Position numbers and translations under genes: made by a program | Assembly (NCBI RefSeq): GCF_022458985.1 | Contig: NC_061782.1 | Location: 25,904,672-25,968,671, forward strand | Direction: 5' to 3' | Length of the DNA: 64,000 nucleotides | Origin: Mugil cephalus | Taxonomy: Eukaryota > Chordata > Actinopteri > Mugiliformes > Mugilidae | Notes under the pieces: generated by a model | Database searches by the model: none | Told to the model about the DNA's origin: nothing | The model's input: the letters and a program-made list of their open reading frames with translations, nothing else | Shown: piece after piece, positions 33,830 to 45,907 of the stretch | How the letters are laid out: the number at the start of each line of letters is the position of its first letter | Position numbering within the stretch: the stretch's first letter is position 1

Positions 33830-36800
33830 CTTACAGTTTTTCTCAGTCGCTTTGGTACATTTCTCAGATCAGAATTGAAATTCTCAAAACTACCTGTTCA
33901 ATATTCACATCCTTGTGTGATCAAAAAAGAAGTTTCTCATTTCTTTGAACAGGTTGCAAATGCTTTGGTACATCCATGCAAATGATTATGTACAATTCTC
34001 TTCTGTTTCCTGCATCATCAATTGCTTATGTCATGTTGATCAAAATGTATTATAATGGGTCTCTGTTGAAAAGTCTCACCCCCCTCAACATTTAGGCATT
34101 AGTTCATAGCATAAGTCTTTACATGCAAAATGATCGAACACGTTGTCATAATATGGCAAACATATTTCTATACATTTCCATTCGACTTTTTTTCTAAATC
34201 TGTCCTGAATTGATAAATTGCTCCCAGGTGAATCTTGACTTTCTCTAACGAATCAATAAACTGGCAAGTATATATATAGCCGAAGCACTACACAATGTTA
34301 CAATTTCTGACAATGCAAGGACAAAGAAATGGTCGGGGTCAACAGCCAGAGAGAAGAAGAAGAGGAAGAGGAGTGAGGCTGCGTGGTGGAGGAGTTGGGA
34401 GGCAAAACAGAGGAAGAGGGAAAAGAGGCCGAGGACATATGCGCATTCCTGATGAGAAAAGAGCCACACTTGTAGACAATGTTTTCAATTATGGGCTTGC
34501 AATGGCCGAGGCTGGTCGAAGGGTGCAGACAAATGGTGCGGGAACAACTGTGTCCTCAATCATTCAGACTTTTTGTCAACAGAACAGGTATGTTATCTAA
34601 CAATAGGCACTGTACTGTATACTTTCTGTAATGCTTGTGTGTTTTGCATTACTATATGTCTTCCACATAGGACTGCAAGACAACTTCACAGGAGTGGCAG
34701 AGGGCGCCTTGTCACACCTGAACAGGAGGAGGCTATTTGCACATGGTTGTAGAAAACAATGCCATAAGACTAAGGGAGATACAGAGTGCCATTATAAAGG
34801 ACAACAACATCTTTGATAACATCCAAATAGTCACCATCACAACCATTGACAGGGTGCTGAAAAGACATCAAATGAATATGAAGCAACTGTACACCGCTCC
34901 ATTTGAAAGAAATGGTGAAAGAGTGAAGGAGCTGTGCCATTAGTATATACAGGTAAAACATGTATGAGCATGCAGCAACTGTACCTCACAGTAAACAGTA
35001 CAACACAGTAAGTGTGACTTTTACACATCTGCTATGGCTGTAGAAAAGAAGATGTCATATGTGTTGTATACACTTGCTGTAACTGTATCTTGCCCAAAAT
35101 GAAAATGCATGTAATTCATCAAACTCATATTGTGTCTTCTGGATATAGCGTATAATGGAACTGGAATCAAGTGAACCACCGCACAGCTTCATCTACATGG
35201 ATGAGGCTGGCTTCAACCTGACTAAACGCACAAGGCGTGGTCGAAATATCATTGGCCACAGAGCTACAGTTGTGCCAGGCCAACAGGGCAGGAACATAAC
35301 TATGTCTGCTGCTACCTCTGAGAATGGTGTGCTAATGCATATTCCCATTATTGGGCCATACAATACAGAGCGTCTTGTCACCTTTTTAGACACTCTACAG
35401 GGATCTCATCCCTGAAGAAGAGAGGGGCCAGATTGGAGATGACCTGCCAAAGTATGTGATAGTTTGGGACAATGTCAGTTTCTATCGCTCCAGCAACTTC
35501 AGGCAATGCTGAAGGAGTTCCTCTCACCCTACTCCCCATTCCTTAATCGCACTGAGGAATTTTTCTCAGCATGGAGATGGAAAGTATATGATCACCAGCC
35601 ACATACACAGATGACCCTTCTGGCTGCCATGGATGCAGCGTGTGATGACATCACTTCAGATGCCCCCAGAGGTTGGATAAGACACTCTAAAAGATTCTTT
35701 CCACGCTGCATCGCAAGAGAAGATATTCATTTATATCAATGCGGCAGGTTTCAATCTGGCCAAAGGCAGAAGGTGTGGAAAAAACAGGAGAATTGGACAG
35801 AGATCAACGAATGATGTCCCAGGCCAACGGGGAGGGAATATTACTATGTGTGCAGCCACCTCAGAAAATGGTGTCCTCACCCATATCCCCCGTCTTGGTC
35901 CTTACAACACACAACATCTTCTTACTTTTCTAGACACTCTTTACAGAACCATAGTCCCTGAGAATGAGAGGGGTCTAACTGGAGACCATCTGAGCAAGTA
36001 TGTTGTTGGGTGGGATAATGTGAGCTTCCACCACTCACATCTGGTCAGAGAGTGGTTTGCAGCACATGGCAAGATGCTGGTTGAATATCTCCCCCCTAAC
36101 TCCCCATTCCTTAATCCAATAGAAGAGTTTTTTTCTGCCTGGAGGTGAAAAGTTTATGACCAGCGTCCACATGCCCAAATGGCCCTGCTAGCAGCCATCG
36201 ATACTGCATGTGATGACATCACAGTGGAGTCCTGCAGAGGGTGGATTCACCACTCAAGGAGATACTGTCCTTGTTGCCTTGCATGGGAAGACATCCGCTG
36301 CGATGTAGACGAAAATATGTGGCCAGACAGACAGGAACGTGTGGATGTCCAGGAATAATTTATGTTCAGTTTACAGTAATATGTACTATTATATTGTTTA
36401 CATTTGTGCACAGTTCTACCATAATGGTATTTCTTATTTTTGTTCTAAATAAGTTTTTTTTGCACAATGCTGTAGAATTGCAAAGAGCATATGCAGTAAA
36501 TATGTGAAACATACATGTGTCTTGTACTCAGTTACCTCACTAAATACAGTAATGTCTAACTTTACTGTAGTTTTCAAATGGCTGTACAGATAGTGCATAG
36601 TGCTGTCTTGAGCATTTTCAGGTAGTGTCATCAATATCTGAATAAACTAAACTGTCATAATGAAAATATGACTAAGCCATTTGACTGTCTTGTTCATAAA
36701 CAATGGTGTCAGGACTTATTGTTTTGATGACACAGGCAGTTTCATTGACATGAATACTTGCTTTTGAGGAATCAACTATTCATGTTGAGTAAGTGATGCA

Positions 36801-36914
36801 CTTTTGCAGGTTATCCACTAGGTTTTGCAGTTTGTACTAATTGTTCTGAGAAACTGCTGTGCAAATGTTAATAGTGATGTAAGAAATGCACTAAAGCGAC
36901 TGAGAAAAACTGTA
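33830..36914 (+). mobile_element. IS630/Tc1-mariner-like transposon, copy B, with duplicated DDE region
   Basis: Left end ACAGTTTTTCTCAGTCGCTTTGG (from 33831); right end CTAAAGCGACTGAGAAAAACTGT (to about 36914), an inverted repeat. The transposase begins at 34313 (MQGQRNGRGQQPERRRRGRG), with the HTH region IPDEKRATLVDNVFN, a donor near 34588 and an acceptor near 34670. A first catalytic block has YMDEAGFN (D1), VWDNVSF (D2) and a degraded SPFLNRTEEFFSAW (E). Directly after it, from about 35740, a second copy of the same block starts again (QRGGNITMCAATSENGVLTH; GWDNVSFHHS; NSPFLNPIEEFFSAW). In-frame stops follow, so it is inactive. Confidence 0.8.
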
Positions 36915-37640
36915 AAAAAAAATGCAAAAAATATATATAATGATTTAATGATCATTAAAATGATCATTAAAAAACAAAAATCCCCAAAGTGGTTTGGCCC
37001 ACATGCTGTTTCAACCAGCAGAGTTTCCGACCAGAGAAGCCTCAAGTAAGTCCCAAGTCGTAAGTCAATTTTATATGGAGAACCAATTATGCCACAATAA
37101 AAAATAAATAGATGAATAAATAAATACCCACAGATATATGCTATAGTTAATTAAGTAAATAAATACCTAAGTATATGCCATAAATGCTATTTATCTATCA
37201 ATTTATTTATTTATAAATACATGCACTTCAGCATGCACAACAAAATGTGATGTAGGTGAGAGGTCTGTCCACACTGGCTGAACTTTTCCCCTACTGGTTG
37301 ATTGGCGAGTGCACGAATCGACTGAAAATGCCTTGCTTTTGACAGCCAGCCAGGTAGTTTGAATTCAAACGGCGAAGCAACAGCAGGCAGGAGCTGAGGT
37401 GCTTAGCTTATGTGGCAGAAAGTACCACTGTCAGTCAGGACTATTTACCTTTTGCAGTGGAAAACCTGTCTGACAGCCTGTTGCATTTAGTGTTGTACAT
37501 CAGCACAACCGTTGATCCTCAAATACTCAGGTATTTGAAGGAAGTGGTACATCACTTGACTGCGTCTGTCTGCCACACGGTCCGACGCCCAGTATCTGAG
37601 AGTCCACACTTGTGGTGTCGGTGTACAATTAGAATTTTGT
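36915..37640. other. Nothing identified
   Basis: AT-rich sequence; AATGATCATTA near 36951 also occurs just outside the left end of copy A (32060). No gene or repeat family is recognised beyond that. Confidence 0.35.
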
Positions 37641-38960
37641 ATAAAACAAGTTACAAAAAACAGATAGAGAAAAGAGACATAGTAGAAACAACAAACAAAA
37701 CAGTACGGAACAAAAACAAAACAGGGCATATTTAAAAACAATACATACACTGCTGCATCACTGACACTAGAATCTTGGTACAAGTAATAACAGAGATGGT
37801 AAAGGTGAATGGCAAACTATGAACTCCCTTGCTAATCAAGATCAGAGTTGTATTTATCAGGGTGACCCAGAAATGGCTGCCATATATCTAAAAATTTATT
37901 AAGATTGTCCATCATGTCATATCGAACCTTTTCCATATGCAACATACCAATGAGTTCACTCAACCAGATCTTAAACTGATGTACGTCATCTGACTTCCAG
38001 AGTTTTAGAATCATCAATAATCATCCCATACATAATTGTGCTTTGCACAGAAACTTTGTGTTTAAGCAGAGAAGGAGAAACCCCAAATAATGCAATCACT
38101 GGGTCAGGCTCAAACACACAGCCATACATGTCAGAAAACCACTTAAATATGTTACACCAAAAATGATACAGTTTGGGACAAACCCAGAAGAGGTGGGTCA
38201 GAGAACCCTCTGCAGATTTACATCGGTCACATAGAGAGGAAATGGTGGGAAAGATTCTGTGCAGTTTGGTTTTTTGAATAATGAAGCCTGTGCATCAGAG
38301 CAAGATCGGGTCCTACCAAGGCCCTCCTTCCAAACATCATCTCCAATCTGCATTCCCAGCTCCTCCTCCCAGGAGTTTTTCAAAGAGTGTGTGGTATAAA
38401 CCATTTGTTAAGAGAATATATTTGCAAAGTTGGAAACCAATTTCTTGGATTCAGGTGGACCCAACAAGAGCTTATAAATCATTTTACCTATCGGAAGAGA
38501 CTCAAAGTTAGGCACACATTGACGGACATACTGTAGTTCCTAATCTGCAAATATCGAAAAAAAATAAAAATAAAATGTTGATGGACGATATATATTTATT
38601 TAACCTATTTGCTAATAAAACTTTCATGTCTGAGTTCAGAAGTGCAATGGGACGAAAAGATGAAGGCTCAGTTTCATCCCTTCCTTTTTTCAATAATAAT
38701 GAAATTTTGGCTTTATATAGTGTGGGCAGAAATTTCTGAGTTCCAAATGAATGACTGAACATCCTCAAGAGGAGGGGAGCAATCTTCTCAGAATATTTTT
38801 TATACGGTTCATTTCCGAAACCATCTGGGCCAGCGGCCTTGCCATTGGGAAATGATTGTGGACCAACACTTTAGCCCGCTTGAGGCCATGTCCCAGCCCA
38901 CGCAAAAGTGATGCCACCACCTGGCGAAGGTATACTAAGATGCAAGCATCCATAATCCAT
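37640..38960 (-). mobile_element. L1/Tx1-like LINE relic
   Basis: On the - strand: LPTLYKAKISLLLKKGRDE then SSFRPIALLNSDMKVLLANRLNKYI (38740-38570), the conserved start of L1 reverse transcriptase, followed by C-terminal segments down to 37832. There is a large internal deletion between the two, and frameshifts. It belongs to the same family as the 55.6-57.86 kb copy. Confidence 0.8.
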
Positions 38961-39158
38961 ATGCATATGGATTTTTCAAATTAGCAGTGTGCAAACACAG
39001 TGCCCTAATAAAATTATGATAAAGACAAGAGGAACACATGAAAACCTTGTTGGCTAACTTCGGGGCTTTCATTTTGTTTTCGTTTTGTCATCCTGAAGTG
39101 CTTAGATAAAAGTAGTTATGAGGCAAACGAGAAAATGTGTGAAATATTAAGTAAATGT

Positions 39159-41064
39159 AAATGTATACTTGTCCTGATCTCAGTGCTGCATTTGACACTA
39201 TTGATCACAATATACTACTACAGAGACTTGAAAATGTGATCAAAATTACAGGAACTGCACTAGACTGGTTTGAATCATATCTGTCAGACAGATTCCAGTT
39301 TGTCCATGTAAACAACAACTCTTCTATATATACCAAAGTAAGCTATGGGGTTCCTCAGGGTTCTGTGCTAGGACCAATATTATTCACATTATACATGCTT
39401 CCCTTAGGCAATATTATTAGAAAGCACGGCATATACTTCCATTGCTACGCAGATGATACCCAGCTATATTTATCCATGAAACCAGATGAAACTAATCCAC
39501 TGGTTAAACTCCAAGCATGCCTTCAAGACATAAAGGCTTGGATGACCTGTAATTTTCTACTTTTAAACTCAGACAAAACTGAAGTTATCGTATTTGGCTC
39601 TAAACATGTCAGAGATTCATTATCTAATCACCTGCTTTTGTTGGATGGCATTACCTTGGCCTCCAGTACTACTGTGAAAAACCTTGGTGTTATATTTGAC
39701 CAGGATATGTCCTTTAATTCTCACATAAAGCAGGTGACCAGGACTGCTTTCTTCCACCTTCGTAATATCATCAAAATTAGGAGCATCCTTTCTCAGAGTG
39801 ATGCGGAAAAACTAGTTCATGCATTTGTGTCTTCCAGGCTGGATTATTGTAACTCGTTACTGTCTGGCTGTCCAAGTAGCTCTTTAAAAAGCCTCCAATT
39901 GATTCAAAACGCTGCAGCAAGAGCACTGACAGGAATTAGCAAGAAAGATTATATTACTCCAGTATTAGCTTCTCTTCACTGGCTCCCTTTAAAATCTAGA
40001 ATTGAATTTAAAATCCTCCTCCTTACATACAAGGCCCTGAAAGGCCTAGCTCCATCATATTTGAAAGACCTCATAGTACCATACTGTCCCAACAGATCAC
40101 TACGATCTCTAAGTGCAGGTCTACTTGTGGTTCCTAGAGTTTCTAAAAGTAGAATGGGAGGTAGAGCCTTCAGCTATCAGGCTCCTCTCCTATGGAACCA
40201 GCTCCCAGTTTGGGTTCGGGAGGCAGACACAGTCTCTACGTTTAAGGTCAGGCTTAAGACTTCCCTTTTTGAAAAAGCTTATAGCTAGGGCTGGACTTAA
40301 CCATCCCTTAGTTATGCTGCTATAGGCCGAGGCTGCAGGGGGACAATGCACTGAGGACATGTCCTCTCCTCTTTCTTCTCTGGCTCCTGTCCTTTAATAT
40401 CTTATCATTTTATTTTCTATCTCTTATAATTTACTAATCACTGTGTCTTACTCTCTCCCCTCCGCTCCCCTCCCCCTCCATCATCTTGTGAGTGTCTCTG
40501 GTCTGGAGTGATGAATATCTGACCTGTGGAGTTCTAAACTACATCTGCTGCTGTGGCCTCATCAACCAGCCCAGTCTTCATGGTCTGGAGTGCTGTGTAT
40601 CAGACCTGTGGAGCTCCTTAAACTACATCTGTCCCAGTCATCATGGCCTCCTCCAGTTGTCCACTCCTACCTAGATGAACAATTCACCAACCCGCCCATA
40701 ATTCCTGTTATACTCACAAACTGTCACAGATCATCAGCTATGTGTTATATTACTAGACCCTACATGTTTCCTTCCGCTTGATGTATGTATCTATGACAGA
40801 AGTTTGTTTATCTTGTTTCTCCTGCTCTTCTTTTCTCTTTATCTTCTCTGTTTCTAACCGGCTGGCCTTCGGCAGATGGGTCCCTCCATATGAGCTGGGT
40901 TCTGCTCAAGGTTTCTTCCTGTTAAAAGGGAGTTTTTCTTTGCCACTGTCGCCCTCAGGCTTGCTCTGGAGGTTGCAGGCTGGTTTTTGTGAAGCGTCTT
41001 GAGACATTTTGTATTGTTATTGGCGCTATATAAATAAAACTGAATTGAATTGAATTGAATTGAC
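39159..41064 (+). mobile_element. L2-type LINE with 375-codon reverse transcriptase ORF
   Basis: The ORF 39161-40288 covers the reverse transcriptase from DLSAAFDTIDHNILL through GVPQGSVLGPILFTLYMLPL and the catalytic FHCYADDTQLYLS to the C-terminal LASLHWLPLKSRIEFKILLL and LLWNQLPVWVREA. It ends normally (SLFEKAYS, stop). The first codons are garbled, and upstream sequence with the endonuclease is missing, so it is 5'-truncated. A full 3' UTR ends in GGCGCTATATAAATAAAACTGAAT and (TGAAT)n. It is the youngest-looking LINE in the window. Confidence 0.92.
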
Positions 41065-41099
41065 CAAATTATTTCAAGCCCTGGAAAAACACGACTACT

Positions 41100-41919
41100 C
41101 CATACAGTGCTCACTAGTCGTACTTTTTTTATTCACAATAAATAAATAATATCTAATTCTCTTAATACAATTGTATATACTTAATTTCAAACTGCATATA
41201 TATTATTGCATGCCATTCAGGAAATTTATCTTTGAATATATGAAACTTTTTGAATATATTGAATGAAACTTTGAATATATAGATTAAATCCCTGGATATA
41301 TTGAATTAAACTTTGTATTCTGCCTCTGCTACCACAGCCCCTGCTAACAAGCTGTGCCTAGCACACATGGAGGTTAAGAATTTGCTCCCACTGGTTGCTC
41401 GATATCGACACTCCTATCTCCTCCTCCCAGGTCTGCTTCAGGCGAATCACTTGTCCTCAAAGGCAATCCTATTTTACTTGGTGACGACTCCAGTGAATTC
41501 TCCAAGGCATGCTCTGTACTAGCATGTACATGTACTAGCACATGATAAAAAGTTTGGTCTAAAATAAAATAGAACTATATCTGTGCTTACATAGAGGATG
41601 TAATTCTATCTCCACAATATACAATATGCATTTTGTACAGTGATTGATGTATTTTGTATAGCAATTCCTCCACAGCTAATCTGAGAGGTATTTAAACAGC
41701 CAGTAAATAAAAATGAAATGTTGCCACATAAACACTGTACACATTAATTCATTGTAAATCTAAGCAGCAGTAGTCCAGGTTGAAAAGCCATCTCCACTGC
41801 CATCATTCTGGAGGGAGGTACTGTCATGGATCGTATTAAAAACTTGCCTCAGGCATTTTGTCTGTTGTTTGGGCTTACATAGGCTTACATAGGTATAACA
41901 GCTAAATAGATAAGAAATG

Positions 41920-41957
<38 letters not shown>

Positions 41958-42600
41958 AGGACAAGGGCCCATTCAAAGAAACTGATTTGTTTAATTTAAG
42001 TGAACTAAAAAAAATAAAAGAGTGAGTAGTAAGTAGTAGGTATTTAGTAATTCTAAGTAGGGTTAAATTTGTATCAAACAGTCCACACAAAATGAAAAAA
42101 AAAAAAAATAGGTAACACTAAGCATGGCTATTAAGTTATATGAACTTTCTTCATTTTTTTGAGGCAACAAGTTTGACTTGAAGTAAGGTCAACTAATTAG
42201 ATTTTACATTAGTGTTGTGTTGCTTTGATAGAACTGCATCATGCATTATGGAGAACTAGTCTTTTACTTTTTTTTGTGAATTATGTCTATTTTTTTTAAG
42301 GGGGTGAACTTTTTAGTTTTTTTGTGCACATTTTGTAGTCAAATATTGTGAACATTATGTTACCGCCATGTGTTTTTTGTGAATTATGTCTAATTCTTGA
42401 GTTAAAATTCAATCATGAATTTGTGATTATATATTTCATAACATTGTAATAATTATGAATATACGATATTATAATGCAGACTAATTCAGGGACATCTCTG
42501 TAGACGTTTTTTTGACAACTTGAAAATGACGGCTTTTCACCTTTCTCTTTTCAACCAAATTTAGACGTTGTTTGGACGCACATGAGTTACGTCTTTTCAA
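41100..42600. other. No gene; (GA)n microsatellite
   Basis: AT-rich sequence with a (GA)n run at about 41926-41954 and a poly-A run near 42095. I see no exon or transposon with clear ends. Confidence 0.4.
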
Positions 42601-42604
42601 CTAG

Positions 42605-43335
42605 TTTTTGCTGGGTGGGATTGGAAAAACATTGGACGTAACAAGCAAAACAATTTGGAATGTCCTAAATAAGAAAGAAACTACTGGTGTATTGAGCAAC
42701 AGATGTGAACAGGTCGGCCAAGGAAAACAACACTAGCTGATGACAGAAATATTGCGAGAGCTGTGAAGAAAAACCCAAAACATCAGTAAGTGACATCACC
42801 AATGACCTCCACAGTGCAGGGATGAAGGTATCACAATCCACTGTTCAAAGAAGACTCCAAGAGCAGAAATATAGAGGCCATACCAAAAGATGCAAACCAC
42901 TCATCAGTAGTAAGAATAGGAAGGCCAGATTGAAATTTGCAAAGTATAGAGATGAGCCACAAAAGTTCTGGAACACGATCTTATGGACTGATGAGACCAA
43001 GATTAATTTCTACCAAAGTGATGGAAAGGCCAAAGTATGGAGAAGGAAAGAGACTGCTTATGATCCGAAGCATACAAGCTCATCTGTGAAGCATGGTGGG
43101 CGCGCATGTCCACTTCTGGAACAGGCTCATTAATATTTATTGATGATGTAACTGATGATGGTAACAGCAGAATGAATTCCAAAGTGTAGAGAAAGATTTT
43201 GTCTGCCAATTTACAGAGAAATGTATCCATACTAATCAAGAGGAATTTTATCATGCAGCAGGACAATGACCCAAACCACACTGCCAACAAAACAAAGGAC
43301 TTCATCAGGGGAAAAAAGTTGAAGGTTTTAGACTG
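42605..43335 (+). mobile_element. Partial Tc1-like transposase
   Basis: An HTH/arm region reads GRPRKTTLADDRNIARAVKKNP (with a frame break), then KVSQSTVQRRLQEQKYRG, KARLKFAKYRDEPQKFWNTILWTDETKINFY (the first catalytic Asp) and KHGG. Later parts are out of frame up to 43335. Terminal repeats were not found. It ends about 150 bp from the lhb stop codon. Confidence 0.8.
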
Positions 43336-43423
43336 GCCAAGTCAATCATAGTGTTTGGCTGTAATGATAACAACTGGAAAAGGCATTCTTTTTATAGAAG
43401 TATTCATTGTGTCATTTCTTGAC

Positions 43424-43429
43424 TTTAAT
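43424..43429 (-). terminator. lhb: Likely lhb polyadenylation signal ATTAAA
   Basis: ATTAAA on the - strand 61 bases past the lhb stop codon, before the Tc1 fragment begins. Confidence 0.45.
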
Positions 43430-43489
43430 TACACAAGGGACAGAAACACAATTATTTGCTCAGTTACAACAATATCCAGTTACTTCGGA

Positions 43490-45044
43490 CTAGTAGTAGA
43501 AAGGTATGTCATTCATGCAGAAGTCTGGCTGCAGGCTCTCAAAGGTGCAGTCGGACGTGTCCATGGTACAAGGACCACAGTGGCAGCTCAAAGCTGCAGG
43601 ATAGGTGACAATCGGATCCACTCCGTGCAGACAGTCAGGAAGCTCAAACGACTTGTAGTACCATTCCCTGTATGTGCACACATGCTGGTACACGTTTCTG
43701 TACGGTATCTTGACAGGGTCCTGGAGGGAAGTAGCCTAAGAATCAGTGTTCTGTTCATGGTCTCTTACAGGTCATAGGCCAGGTTAATAGAAATGGGCAA
43801 ATTAAAGCAACATTTTGAGAGATATCATACATGTATTTTGAGAATCTGCTGTCAGAAACGCTCTACTGCTTCAGTTGCAGTGCAGTGTAACAGGTCATAC
43901 TCAGCGCTCAAGCATAAACCAAACAACCATGACCAGTTTGTCATCTAACCGACAGCCATAAGGTTGAAGTAATGTCCATTAAGCCATTCACTTATTATCC
44001 ATAATACCTTGGTGGGGCAGAGTCCACTGCAGATAGTTGTTTCCACTGGATGACACCTGGGGCAGCCCTTCTTCTCCAGAAACACTGTCTGGTTTATGAG
44101 CTGGCAGGATGACAGCTGAAAAGGTGTTGGTGCTGTTAAAAGATCCAAAAGAGATATCAACCATAGTGTCTTCGGGAAAATGTTTTAGTTGTTTTAGATG
44201 TTTTAGTTTGTCAGACTTTCATTTGAGTTCAGGTCTTGCATATATCCCTCTCAATACTTCAAATGTGTCAGTTAGATGATTAAAACAAACAAATAACAAA
44301 ATAAATGTTAAAAATTATATGAATATTTTGTTTCCGCTTTGTCTGTGAAGGTTCTTATGCAGGTTATATGCAAAAAACAAAGCTGAACCAAGAACAAACT
44401 GACTTGCTGGGTTTCTTGAAAATGTTTCATCCATTAGCTTCTTTGGCTCCAAATCACTGGTGGGGTATAGTGTTTTTTATTCTGAACATCTGTGGGTCTG
44501 TTAAAGAAAAGATACTCACTTATGATTAGAAAAGTTTGTTTTGATCCTCATCGCTTCCTTAATGCTATACTAATGACCCAGTAATGGGCACCAGTGTTTT
44601 AGAACTAAAGAAGCTAAATAGCCGAGTCTTCATGAGTCCAGGTGCCCTTATTTCAGATTTGTTTTGTAGATCGGGTTGTCCAGGAACCAGAGGGTTAGTG
44701 GTTCGATCTCTGGAATGTGCAACATGCTGAGACGTCCTGGAGCGAAACACTGAACCCCCAGTTGCTCCCAGTGCAACTGGCACTGGTGGGTGTGTAAATG
44801 GGTGTGTGCTTGTGTGAGTGAATGGGTACATATGTGTCTGTGCGCTATATAAAAGCAAGACCATTTACCATGGTGCAAGCTGCTAAGTATGATGGACATA
44901 AACTGACACAGTCAAACCTTATTTTAGTAATAACCTTATTTATTTTATTTTACCTGCTGGACTAAAGGCCCAGATGAAAGATGAGGTGCCGAAAAACAAA
45001 CTCAAAATCAGGGGAGACGTCGCTGTACTGACCTGTGCCATCAT
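43490..45044 (-). CDS. lhb: Luteinizing hormone beta subunit (gonadotropin II beta)
   Basis: Secreted pituitary cystine-knot hormone subunit that pairs with the common alpha subunit to drive gamete maturation. Coding exons on the - strand: 45044-44954, 44132-44008 and 43720-43490, all with GT-AG introns and matching phases, giving 148 residues. Residues 1 to about 34 are a hydrophobic signal peptide ([13 protein letters not shown] core), split by an intron after PA. The mature part opens [19 protein letters not shown], with an intact N-glycosylation site (NQT). All twelve family cysteines are present: five in the second exon, seven in the third. The C-terminus [16 protein letters not shown] is LH-beta-like rather than FSH- or TSH-beta. 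The usual CSGHC box reads CSGLC. Two adjacent ATGs could start translation. A SINE sits in the first coding intron, and a Tc1 fragment lies just downstream. Confidence 0.92.
44660..44878 (+). mobile_element. tRNA-derived SINE in lhb intron
   Basis: GGTTGTCCAGGAACCAGAGGGTTAGTGGTTCGATCTCTGG (B box) is followed by CACTGAACCCCCAGTTGCTCCCAGTGC and ends TATAAAAGCAAGACCATTTACCA. It is the same family as the 28.6 kb copy and antisense to lhb. Confidence 0.75.
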
Positions 45045-45455
45045 CCTGTAGGGGACAAGGTGAGCTGGTTGCTAAGTTCATTAGTTATCAATTTACATTC
45101 TTTGGCTAACAAACCCACTAGCCTATGACTTAACTTCACCAATCATTTTGAACCTGTGTTAATAAAAAATAAATAAATAAAATAGAAAAATAAACTTTTT
45201 GATTTAGTAAAAATAAAGTTTTTGCCAAGGTTTGGGCCCTAAGAATGATTATCCCATCAATAAAGTATTTATGGATATTTTTTAGGAATTAACTTTTAGT
45301 CTACATAATCCTTAATTAATCCATAATTAATACAGTAGCTATAATTTATTTAAATTCCTATGCTATGATGTAACGTCAATAAAACAAAAAAGTGACAACA
45401 ACAAATCCAGAACATTCAAATAAATCACGTTTTCATTCAAAGCTGCCTTACTTAC

Positions 45456-45480
45456 CTCTCCTGTGTTTGCAGGCAATGTG
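45456..45480 (-). other. lhb: Probable lhb 5' UTR exon
   Basis: A perfect donor (GAGAG/GTAAGT, exon end 45456) lies about 50 bases downstream of a TATA-like CATAAAA. The next exon upstream of the start codon has an acceptor CCCCTACAG at 45046. A short leader exon split from the coding exons fits gonadotropin beta genes in general. Confidence 0.45.
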
Positions 45481-45502
45481 CTGAGCTCTGATATCTTGCT
45501 CA

Positions 45503-45530
45503 GTTTTATGGAGGATGCCTGACTTTGGCA
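45503..45530 (-). promoter_or_regulatory. lhb: lhb core promoter: TATA-like box and SF-1-like site
   Basis: CATAAAA on the - strand (45503-45509) is at a good distance for a start near 45475-45480. About 10 bp upstream is CCAAAGTCA (within 45518-45530), close to the SF-1 (NR5A1) half-site YCAAGGYCA, a known regulator of LH-beta. One alternative TATA-like element (TAAATAAAGG, 45619-45628) would place an out-of-frame ATG in the leader. Confidence 0.35.
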
Positions 45531-45777
45531 TCCAGGACAACGCATGTTTAATGTCACTGCAGCTTTAACTCTGATTACTTTTTTTCCCGTGAAAGGAAGA
45601 AGCACAGTACGCTTAAAGCCTTTATTTATCCAGGGGATTATTCTCCCTGGATCCGTTGTGTTTATTTTAACAAGAAGGGGGAGTGCTTGGTCAGGGTCAG
45701 GTCATGTCATGGCCAAATATATGATTACACAAACACTAATAATGTATCACTGAGGCTTTATAATATTCACAAATTTA

Positions 45778-45907
45778 AATGGTAAATGGTCTTATTTTTA
45801 TAAAGCGCTTTTCTATCTGTTGGTACTCGAAGCGCTTTTACAGTCACAGACACATCTGCCCATTCACACAAGCACACACACATTCACACACGGAGCAGCT
45901 CGGGGTT
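45778..45907 (-). mobile_element. SINE fragment upstream of lhb
   Basis: AATGGTAAATGGTCTTATTTTTATAAAGCGC through ACACACATTCACACACGGAGCAGCTCGGGGTTCAGT is the reverse complement of the tail half of the family at 28.6 kb. It is cut off by the hAT-like element that follows. Confidence 0.7.

Noticed and set aside
44008..44164. lhb pseudogene: the ATG at 44164 is out of frame with the hormone
   Set aside because: The true start is in a separate upstream exon (45044); the acceptor TTAACAG at 44133 joins it in frame, so the gene is intact.
45363..45605. 80-codon - strand frame with CPGC motif, possibly a small zinc protein
   Set aside because: It overlaps the lhb promoter/leader region and ends in intron; the CXXC pair alone is not enough.
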